NCBI GenBank assembly: GCA_030612945.1
Contig: JAUWMY010000176.1
Location: forward strand, 1-6,018
DNA length: 6,018 nt
Direction: 5' to 3'
From: Desulfobacteraceae bacterium
GTDB taxonomy: Bacteria > Desulfobacterota > DSM-4660 > Desulfatiglandales > Desulfatiglandaceae
Part shown: piece by piece, positions 1 to 4,344 of the stretch
Numbering within the stretch: position 1 is the stretch's first letter
Layout: each line of letters begins with the position of its first letter
Program-made: the position numbers and the translations under genes
The notes under the pieces: generated by a model
The model's database searches: none
Told to the model about the DNA's origin: nothing
The model's input: the letters and a program-made list of their open reading frames with translations, nothing else

Positions 1-530
1 GGCACTGCTCCAGGCACTGCGCAACTGGCCATCACGGCCCTGCGCAAGGGTCCTTCGGACATGACAACGGATTGACCGCTCACAAGATCTGTTGCCACGG
101 CCCTATAAGGAATTTGTGTATCCTGAATCTGAATATCCGGAACAAAAAAATCGATCATTGCCTGAAATTCTTCACTTCCAAGCATCCCCAATCTGAACAA
201 GGATTGAGCTAATAAAAGGCGGCTCCTGAAAAATGCATGGATTTTTCCGGTGAAGCCTGACTTCCTGGTATCATGAATTTCCTTAACAGACTTCAGAGCC
301 GACTCCTGAAAGGTCGGGCTGTTTAAAAACTCTTCTATCCTTTTTTCCATTTCATGTGTGTTTTGCCCGATCGCATACGCTGCGCCCACCATGGCACCGA
401 TACTGGTGCCTACGATTAGGTCAACCGGAATAGATTCCTCTTCGAATACTCTCAGGACCCCAACATGGGCTATCCCCCGTGCACCGCCGCCCCCGAGGGC
501 CAAACCAAGACGCTTTCGTTTCCAGATCAT
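1..530 (-). CDS. Patatin-like phospholipase, N-terminal part (runs off left edge)
   Basis: Patatin-family serine lipases/acyl hydrolases use a Ser-Asp dyad to cleave acyl esters of lipids; bacterial RssA/YchK-type members are cytoplasmic or membrane-associated. The visible 176 residues start MIWKRKRLGLALGGGGARG. Residues 13-19 (GGGGARG) are the glycine-rich oxyanion-hole loop, and residues 41-45 (GTSIG) are the GxSxG nucleophile elbow with Ser43 as nucleophile. The last visible residues carry an AVPGA stretch like the conserved 'AS-A-PG' segment of the family. The catalytic Asp of the DG[AG] motif would lie outside the window, so an intact dyad cannot be confirmed. There is no signal peptide. 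The ATG at 528-530 is preceded by an AAGGGA-like ribosome binding site (complement of 542-547), about 11 nt away. The gene is separated from RR1 by about 550 bp, so co-transcription is doubtful. The substrate is unknown. Confidence 0.93.
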   Translation of the reverse strand, partial: MIWKRKRLGLALGGGGARGIAHVGVLRVFEEESIPVDLIVGTSIGAMVGAAYAIGQNTHEMEKRIEEFLNSPTFQESALKSVKEIHDTRKSGFTGKIHAFFRSRLLLAQSLFRLGMLGSEEFQAMIDFFVPDIQIQDTQIPYRAVATDLVSGQSVVMSEGPLRRAVMASCAVPGAV

Positions 531-574
531 GACTTAGAATTTCCCTTAAATCTTTTATTAATTAATCCCTTAAA

Positions 575-596
575 CCACCCCGCAGTAGCGGGATGG
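575..596. repeat. Short GC-rich hairpin upstream of the patatin gene
   Basis: The segments CCACCCCGC (575-583) and GCGGGATGG (588-596) pair over nine positions with one mismatch around an AGTA loop. Neither strand has a T-run right after the stem, so it does not read as an intrinsic terminator. It lies 45 bp upstream of the patatin start codon and could be a regulatory hairpin in that gene's leader or a single repetitive palindrome. Its function is unknown. Confidence 0.45.
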
Positions 597-643
597 TCCC
601 AGCCCTGCTATACGTGTTAGACAGTGATTTGTGATGGCCTATG

Positions 644-920
644 GAATAAAGTTCAAATGAAAAAATCCAAATGTCAAATCAAATCCAAAACCCCAATGTC
701 AAAATGTTTTCCAAAACGATCAGTCATTTATCTGTAAATATTCAGGTTGTCAGGTTCACAGTTCAGCGTTCAGGGTTGTTTTAGTTTACATCAGTTAACC
801 TTGAACCGTGAACCATGGAGCTTTCAACCCTTGAACGGTTGCATATTTTTTAGCATTTGTCATTTGACATTCATTTGAAATTTGGGCTTTGACATTTGTC
901 ATTTAAATTCATTTTATTTA
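644..920. repeat. Long concentric inverted repeat (MITE- or REP-like intergenic element)
   Basis: This non-coding stretch is a nested palindrome whose paired blocks share one centre near 783. CAAATGTCAAA at 668-678 pairs perfectly with TTTGACATTTG at 888-898. AATGTCAAA at 695-703 pairs perfectly with TTTGACATT at 863-871, and the 16-bp gap between blocks is the same on both sides. GGTTCACAGTTCA at 753-765 pairs with TGAACCGTGAACC at 802-814 with one mismatch. The equal spacing shows that it is one large imperfect hairpin rather than chance AT-rich repetition. No transposase, coding frame or flanking target-site duplication was identified. The best reading is a mobile or repetitive non-coding element between RR1 and the patatin gene. 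The rest of 541-1081 holds only the short hairpin at 575-596 and a small GACCC/GGGTC palindrome at 929-943. Confidence 0.75.
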
Positions 921-1081
921 CATATTTGGACCCTTTTAGGGTCACCATTCAAGCTACCCATTTTACGGTTGGTTGTTGACTCGGACAAAATCGCCTATCA
1001 GGGTTCTTCAAACTTGTTTTAATATATCAGAGAAAAAGGCTGGCGGCAAGATTATGAACACTTGACACTGTCCTGATCCTT

Positions 1082-1471
1082 TTATTCGCTCTTCGCGATC
1101 AACCGGGACAGGGCCTCTTCAATATTCCTGGTAGTGAAGGGTTTTTCAATAAAACCATCGATTCCTATCTTCATTGCCTTCGAAACAAGCTCTTTACTCC
1201 TATAGGCTGTGATGAGCACCTTCTTGGTGTGTGGATAGGGGTCTTGAATCCGTTTGAGAAATTCCAGGCCATCCATTCCAGGTAATCTGTAATCGACCAA
1301 GATAATGTCATAGTGTTGACCTTTGAGTGCTTCAATGCCTTCTTCTGCCGTCTCAAGTGCTAGCAAATGACATCCTTCGCCCTCAAAGTATAGGCTCAGG
1401 GAATCTCTTATCCACTCATCATCGTCTATGAGCAGTGTTCTCATCTTTTTTAGTTTGCTGAATAGATCCAT
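1082..1471 (-). CDS. Stand-alone response regulator receiver protein (RR1)
   Basis: This is a single-domain CheY-like receiver that accepts a phosphoryl group from a histidine kinase or phosphotransfer protein and signals by conformational change; no output domain follows. With the start chosen here it has 129 residues. The acidic pocket is Asp16-Asp17-Asp18 (LLIDDDE), the phosphoacceptor is Asp60 (IILVDYRLPGMDG), the switch Thr is Thr88 (LITAY) and the conserved Lys is Lys110 (EKPF), so all catalytic positions are present. A longer reading from a TTG at 1531 adds 20 residues, but it has no ribosome binding site and begins almost at the predicted transcription start. The ATG at 1469-1471 has AAAGG 6 nt upstream and is preferred. 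An internal ATG at residue 10 is also possible but lacks a clear site. No histidine kinase is adjacent, so the partner is unknown. No convincing terminator was found downstream. Confidence 0.93.
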   Translation of the reverse strand: MDLFSKLKKMRTLLIDDDEWIRDSLSLYFEGEGCHLLALETAEEGIEALKGQHYDIILVDYRLPGMDGLEFLKRIQDPYPHTKKVLITAYRSKELVSKAMKIGIDGFIEKPFTTRNIEEALSRLIAKSE

Positions 1472-1540
1472 TTTTTGCCTTTCTGGCAATGCCCGTGGTC
1501 CGTTGGCAGTATGCTGTTTTCTGCTGTGCAATATCTAAAC

Positions 1541-1556
1541 AGCATGAAGCATGCCA
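1541..1556 (-). promoter_or_regulatory. Sigma-54-type promoter for RR1
   Basis: Read on the minus strand the site is TGGCATGCTTCATGCT. Against the RpoN consensus TGGCACG-N4-TTGC[AT] it keeps TGGCA and G in the -24 box and TGC plus T in the -12 box, with exactly 10 bp between GG and GC. Transcription would start near 1530, giving a leader of about 58 nt to the ATG at 1471 and arguing against the upstream TTG start. Sigma-54 promoters need an enhancer-binding activator. An inverted repeat just upstream (TCTGA/TCAGA at 1567-1593) is a possible protein site. Visual match only. Confidence 0.5.
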
Positions 1557-1717
1557 TCGAATTATGATCTGACTAAATCCTGTAAAATCAGACACATGCC
1601 TTTTTCGGGGTTTGCAAACAGGCTTGCTGAAGAGCTAAAGTTAGAAAAATTCCGAAATTTTTTTTAGAAAAAATACAATCTCGGCAATTTTTTTCATTTT
1701 TTTTCGGAGGCATACCG

Positions 1718-1828
1718 ATGATCGGCCTGGTGACCGCTATGCTTCTTGTGCTTCCTGGTCCATATGGCTTGAGCAGTTACACACACGGGTGCGGCCTAAG
1801 ACATAGCCACCACCTTGGCTGTGGATGA
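1718..1828 (+). CDS. Possible small Cys/His-rich peptide, 36 aa
   Basis: This is a short ORF with no recognised family. It starts MIGLVTAMLLVLPG, a hydrophobic segment of about 13 residues that could be a membrane or signal stretch. It ends with a tail rich in Gly, His and Cys (two Cys and four His in the last 15 residues, including HSHH). The main support is a strong Shine-Dalgarno sequence, CGGAGG at 1705-1710, 7 nt before the ATG. A weak -10-like TACAAT lies at 1674-1679 without a good -35 box. It lies in an otherwise gene-poor region and is not clearly linked to any neighbour. The ORF is short enough to arise by chance, and no homology could be checked. Confidence 0.3.
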   Translation: MIGLVTAMLLVLPGPYGLSSYTHGCGLRHSHHLGCG

Positions 1829-1847
1829 TTAAGCTATGCCCTTCCCT

Positions 1848-1997
1848 TTATCGAATATCCAGAGGCACCAGTCTATAAAAAACCTTCCTCCGATTCGAGG
1901 CCAGTCCGTAGCCAGATTCATGCCCCTCATCCCCACAGATATAGTCCTCAGCGAAGCTCTGCCTCACACCGACAAGTTGATAGCGTAAATATCCCAT
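1848..1997 (-). CDS. Possible small protein or gene remnant, 49 aa
   Basis: An ATG-started frame reads MGYLRYQLVGVRQSFAEDY and ends in YRLVPLDIR. Its composition is protein-like, with balanced charged and aromatic residues, but it matches no family I recognise. No good ribosome binding site precedes the ATG (only a GGGCAG about 5 nt away). It may therefore be the decayed end of a former gene rather than an expressed one. It faces away from the promoter at 2019-2048, which drives the opposite strand. Confidence 0.22.
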   Translation of the reverse strand: MGYLRYQLVGVRQSFAEDYICGDEGHESGYGLASNRRKVFYRLVPLDIR

Positions 1998-2018
1998 GGA
2001 GACTGCCCAAAATTAGAG

Positions 2019-2048
2019 TTGACAATGGACATCTAATTATTTTATATT
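2019..2048 (+). promoter_or_regulatory. Sigma-70-type promoter for the cytidylate-kinase-like gene
   Basis: A perfect -35 box TTGACA (2019-2024) is followed after 18 bp by TATATT (2043-2048), or after 17 bp by TTATAT (2042-2047), in an AT-rich stretch. It is the best housekeeping-type promoter in the window. Transcription would start near 2055, leaving a leader of about 280 nt before the start codon at 2338. Confidence 0.6.
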
Positions 2049-2054
2049 TAGAAT

Positions 2055-2337
2055 AAATATTGCTAATTTCATCATGAACTATTAACCCTCTGAGCCTTCT
2101 TTGGAGGGGGGCCGTAAAGGTGGCGTCGGGAAGGTGCCAATGGCTGGGTTCTAGTGGGACTGCTCTCAGACTCATAAGTGACTCCTCGATCTAAGTCCTC
2201 TAAGCAGCTACCATCTCCTCTTGTTTTCTGCACTCGGACCGATTGTAACAACGGCCATGGTAACCTTTGGACTTGTTCCCGGCTTCTTAAACCGGATGTG
2301 TTGCCTTGGTTCTTGAAACTTTGAAGGGAGGACAAAT
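2055..2337 (+). promoter_or_regulatory. Long 5' leader of the cytidylate-kinase-like gene
   Basis: The stretch between the predicted transcription start and the ATG at 2338 has no convincing gene on either strand. It is visibly more GC-rich than the AT-rich promoter just upstream. It holds possible weak stems: CCCTC/GAGGG in 2086-2107, CTGCT/AGCAG in 2159-2208, and CCGG/CCGG near 2279-2294. It matches no riboswitch class I know. It ends in a strong Shine-Dalgarno GGGAGG at 2326-2331, 6 nt before the ATG. A 19-codon upstream ORF starting at the ATG in 2257-2259 has no ribosome binding site of its own. A role in regulation is inference from length alone. Confidence 0.35.
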
Positions 2338-3159
2338 ATGTCGATCATTACGATTTCAAGAGGATCATACAGCAAGGGAAAGGAAGTGGCAGAAAAGGTC
2401 GCCCAAAGACTGGGTTATCAGTGTATCTCTAGGGATATTGTCCTGAAGGCCTCTGAAGAATTCAATGTCCCTAAGATAAAGCTCGTTCGTGCTATTCACG
2501 ATGCCCCTTCAATTTTGAACAGCTTTACCTATGGGAAGGAGAAATATATTGCCTACATCCAGTTGGCCCTATTGCGATGCTTTAACACAGACAATGTCGT
2601 CTATCATGGCTTGGCAGGTCATTTCTTTGTAAAAGACATATCCCATGTGGTCAAATGCCGAATCATTGCGGATATCCAGGACCGTGTGAAGCTTGAAATG
2701 GCACAAGAAGGAATAAGTAGGGAAGAGGCTCTAAGCATACTGAAAAAGGACGACGAGGAGCGAAGAAAATGGAGTCAAATCCTTTATGGTATCGACACAC
2801 GGGATCCAGGCTTATATGATCTTGTCCTCCATATCCACAAAATCACGGTTGATGACGCAGTAGACATTATTTGTCATACAGCGGAATTGAAGCATTTCCA
2901 AACGACACCTGATTCCAAAAGGGCAATGGATGATCTACTTCTGTCAGCTGAAGTTAAGGCTGCGTTAATGGAAATAAAAGTTGGGATTGAAGTATCTGCT
3001 CAAAATGGAGTCGTAAAAGTAAAGGCAGAGGCTCCGGTTACCAAAGAGCGCGCATTGATAGATGATATTGAGAAAATTGTGAAAAAAATACCTGGAGTCA
3101 AAGAAGTCAAAACAGACGTGATTCATGTAACACCCTATAGCACACCCTATAGCGATTAA
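2338..3159 (+). CDS. Cytidylate-kinase-like protein with C-terminal BON-like domain
   Basis: This 273-residue cytoplasmic protein has two modules. Residues 1-185 resemble the cytidylate kinase-like family (Cytidylate_kin2 type), a P-loop NMP-kinase fold. The N-terminus is MSIITISRGSYSKGKEVA, with the atypical loop SRGSYSKGK in place of a classical GxxGxGK[ST]. Asp33 follows in SRD, then the core strand VVYHGLAGHFFVKD (87-100), a lid-like KDDEERRKW (137-145) and DPGLYDLVLHI (156-166). Residues about 201-266 resemble a BON domain: a helix, the strands VGIEVSAQNGVVKVKAEA, a second helix, and the diagnostic IPGVKEVKTDVIHV end (251-264). BON domains bind lipid or other ligands; those after a cytoplasmic kinase are less well understood. 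The true substrate is unknown and CMP kinase activity should not be assumed; canonical Cmk is normally a separate protein. Its own promoter and leader lie upstream, and the minus-strand genes downstream converge on it. No terminator is evident. Confidence 0.88.
   Translation: MSIITISRGSYSKGKEVAEKVAQRLGYQCISRDIVLKASEEFNVPKIKLVRAIHDAPSILNSFTYGKEKYIAYIQLALLRCFNTDNVVYHGLAGHFFVKDISHVVKCRIIADIQDRVKLEMAQEGISREEALSILKKDDEERRKWSQILYGIDTRDPGLYDLVLHIHKITVDDAVDIICHTAELKHFQTTPDSKRAMDDLLLSAEVKAALMEIKVGIEVSAQNGVVKVKAEAPVTKERALIDDIEKIVKKIPGVKEVKTDVIHVTPYSTPYSD
3130..3153 (+). repeat. 12-bp perfect tandem duplication at the end of the coding region
   Basis: ACACCCTATAGC occurs twice in direct succession (3130-3141 and 3142-3153), encoding TPYS twice just before the final Asp and stop. 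The duplication keeps the frame and lengthens the disordered tail by four residues. It is probably a recent slippage event. Confidence 0.85.
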
Positions 3160-3240
3160 GAGGTCCTTTGACGAATGAATCCGTGACCCGCAGGACACAA
3201 AGCACCAACCGTGCAGGGTATCGGCCGGAAACGCAACTGG

Positions 3241-3411
3241 TTAGTGCTGTGATTGGAAAGGTTTGTATTCGATTTTGGCAATTCGATAGGGCTTTTTATC
3301 TTCCCCCACTATTTTTAAAGTGCCGTCACAGGACGGGTTTAGTTAGTCTGTGGCTAATGCTAAACTGGAAAGTGCAACGGCCAAAATCAAAGCGATTGCT
3401 GCGCTTTTCAT
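3241..3411 (-). pseudogene. Small exported protein gene interrupted by an in-frame TAA
   Basis: The ATG at 3409-3411 opens a near-ideal signal peptide: MKSAAI, a hydrophobic core of Ala/Leu/Ile/Val, then ALA before Thr-Asp, a good signal peptidase I site. AAGGAAG lies about 9 nt upstream of the ATG. After Asp22 a TAA (3343-3345) stops the frame. The same frame then continues for 33 residues, LNPSCDGTLKIVGEDKKPYR followed by IAKIEYKPFQSQH, to a second TAA at 3241-3243. The second part has protein-like composition, so the natural reading is one 56-residue secreted or periplasmic protein broken by a point mutation. Alternatives are a sequencing error, or a true 22-residue peptide followed by chance coding-like sequence. 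TAA is not a known selenocysteine or pyrrolysine codon, so recoding is unlikely. No family is recognised. It lies 173 bp downstream of RR2 on the same strand and may be co-transcribed or have its own promoter. Confidence 0.55.
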
Positions 3412-3484
3412 TATGTTTTACTTCCTTTGATTGAAAAATGTCCTAAGAGTATTCTTATATTGAATTCAGCCTATTAAGGAGGCA

Positions 3485-3500
3485 AGCAAAAGGACAACCA
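3485..3500 (-). promoter_or_regulatory. Possible sigma-54-type promoter for the small exported protein gene
   Basis: Read on the minus strand the site is TGGTTGTCCTTTTGCT. It has TGG at the -24 box, a perfect TTGCT at the -12 box and exactly 10 bp between GG and GC, but the CACG part of the -24 box is not conserved. Transcription would start near 3474, about 60 nt before the ATG at 3411. It is weaker than the RR1 site. Nearby, TTGAAC/GTTCAA (3522-3527 and 3534-3539) forms a perfect 6-bp inverted repeat upstream of it, a possible activator site. Confidence 0.3.
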
Positions 3501-3521
3501 AGATGTGTAAGTTATTTTTAC

Positions 3522-3539
3522 TTGAACGACTAAGTTCAA
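3522..3539. repeat. Short perfect inverted repeat, possible operator or hairpin
   Basis: TTGAAC and GTTCAA flank a 6-nt spacer. No T-run follows on either strand, so it is not a standard terminator for RR2. It lies 46 bp past the RR2 stop and just upstream of a possible sigma-54-type site. Its role is unknown. The rest of 3412-3584 shows no gene. Confidence 0.35.
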
Positions 3540-3584
3540 ATTGAGTCAGGAAAGGATAAATTGCGAGGGACTTCTATATAAAAT

Positions 3585-4046
3585 CTATTTCTCGTCTTCT
3601 TTCATAATATCAAGAACCCGACGCGGATGAGCAGTTGATTCCTTGATTCTGGCGTGGTGAATCCTTTCTTCATGAATCGACTTTTTTTCGTGGGCCTTTC
3701 GCATCTTCTCCATCAATTCGTCTATATCTGCCGGTTTTATGATGTAATCATATGCCCCAAGTTTCATTCCCTCAATTCCCGACTCAACCGAGGCATGGCC
3801 TGTCAGCATAATTACCTCCATGAGTGGCATCTTCCTCTTCATTTCCCGCAAGGTCTCTATACCGTCCATACCCGGCATCTTCACATCCAGGATGGCTACA
3901 TCAAAGTTTTGCTTATCCAGGAATTCAATGGCCTTTTCCCCGCTTTCGACTCCGATTACGTCAATGTCTCGCATCTTCAAGCGATCAACAAATGCTTCGA
4001 GAAAATCAATCTCATCATCGACCACCAGTACTCTAAGCTTTTGCAT
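3585..4046 (-). CDS. Response regulator receiver protein with short helical tail (RR2)
   Basis: This 153-residue cytoplasmic receiver has a full phosphorylation site: Asp10-Asp11 (VLVVDDE), phosphoacceptor Asp54 (VAILDVKMPGMDG), Thr82 (IMLTGHAS) and Lys104 (IIKPAD). The receiver ends near residue 120. It is followed by about 33 highly charged, probably helical residues (EKKSIHEERIHHARIKES and on) with no DNA-binding or enzymatic output domain, so it probably acts by protein contacts or as a phosphorelay intermediate. The ATG at 4044-4046 has a strong AAGGAGGT (complement of 4053-4060) 6 nt upstream, so the start is secure. It lies about 295 bp downstream of the PEP/pyruvate-binding gene on the same strand, separated by a long palindrome. 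No histidine kinase is in view. It differs substantially from RR1, so the two are not recent duplicates. Confidence 0.95.
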   Translation of the reverse strand: MQKLRVLVVDDEIDFLEAFVDRLKMRDIDVIGVESGEKAIEFLDKQNFDVAILDVKMPGMDGIETLREMKRKMPLMEVIMLTGHASVESGIEGMKLGAYDYIIKPADIDELMEKMRKAHEKKSIHEERIHHARIKESTAHPRRVLDIMKEDEK

Positions 4047-4100
4047 TATTTTACCTCCTTGTCTTTCTATTTTCTCTCTACAGGTAGTCTCTATACCACT

Positions 4101-4320
4101 TCACCCCAAGTTTACCCTAACGTTGCATAAAATTTGAGTTCAAAACGGTATAGATTGGGGCAGCAAGGGATGATTGATCATTTTCAAGGACGAAAGCGTA
4201 TTGAACATACGGTGAGGTCTTGAAAATGGGCAATCGTTTCTTGATGGCCTGATATAGAGCGAGCGAAGCGCTTTTGGACCAAATATTTCTGCAACGTTGG
4301 GGTTTACATTTGGAAATATT
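4101..4320. repeat. About 220-bp imperfect palindrome (MITE-like or large RNA hairpin)
   Basis: The two halves are reverse complements over most of their length around a centre near 4204-4209. Outer arms: ACCCTAACGTTGCA (4114-4127) against the complement of 4288-4303, and TTTGAGTTCAAAA (4133-4144) against the complement of 4272-4285. Middle: GATTGATCATTTTCAAGGAC (4172-4191) against GGTCTTGAAAATGGGCAATC (4216-4235). Centre: CGTAT/ATACG (4197-4201 and 4207-4211). It fills nearly all the space between the PEP/pyruvate-binding gene and RR2. No transposase or clear target duplication is seen. It could be a miniature inverted-repeat element, or if transcribed a long hairpin that reduces read-through into RR2. 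Confidence 0.7.
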
Positions 4321-4344
4321 ACTTATTACCGCAATTTGACTCAC
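4117..4344 (-). CDS. Doubtful 75-aa ORF overlapping the upstream gene by 4 bp
   Basis: A GTG start overlaps the stop of the PEP/pyruvate-binding gene as GTGA, an arrangement typical of translational coupling. The product (starts MSQIAVISNISKCK, ends in TVLNSNFMQR) matches no known family and has no domain or membrane segment. No Shine-Dalgarno sequence precedes the GTG. Nearly the whole frame lies inside the long palindrome at 4101-4320, whose structure explains the sequence better than protein selection does. It is listed because of the overlap only. Confidence 0.2.
   Translation of the reverse strand: MSQIAVISNISKCKPQRCRNIWSKSASLALYQAIKKRLPIFKTSPYVQYAFVLENDQSSLAAPIYTVLNSNFMQR

Noticed and set aside
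929..943. GACCC/GGGTC hairpin as a terminator for RR1
   Set aside because: The stem is only five base pairs, no T-run follows on the minus strand, and it is about 140 bp past the stop codon.
1727..1742. GG-N10-GC sigma-54-like match on the plus strand (TGGTGACCGCTATGCT)
   Set aside because: Only the TGG and TGC cores match; it lies inside a possible small ORF with no gene suitably placed downstream.
1885..1905. TCGAATC-like string resembling a tRNA T-loop
   Set aside because: No acceptor stem, anticodon arm or D-arm can be built around it on either strand.
1948..2175. Minus-strand ORF of 75 codons
   Set aside because: No ribosome binding site and no family resemblance; it overlaps the sigma-70 promoter at 2019-2048.
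2072..2335. Minus-strand ORF of 87 codons opposite the kinase gene leader
   Set aside because: No ribosome binding site, composition rich in Arg/Ser/Pro with no recognisable domain, and it lies antisense to a leader that has a good promoter on the other strand.
3343..3345. Stop codon read-through or recoding by a special amino acid
   Set aside because: The codon is TAA; known natural recoding to selenocysteine uses TGA and to pyrrolysine uses TAG, and no recoding hairpin is evident.
3168..3434. Plus-strand ORF of 88 codons after the kinase-like gene
   Set aside because: It starts at a TTG with no ribosome binding site and is antisense to the better-supported signal-peptide gene at 3241-3411.
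3502..3545. 13-codon plus-strand ORF starting MCKLF after an AAGGAGG
   Set aside because: The ribosome binding site is about 20 nt from the ATG, too far, and the frame is too short to support.
3654..4137. Several plus-strand ORFs opposite RR2
   Set aside because: They are shadows of the RR2 reading frame, which has intact receiver motifs and a strong ribosome binding site.
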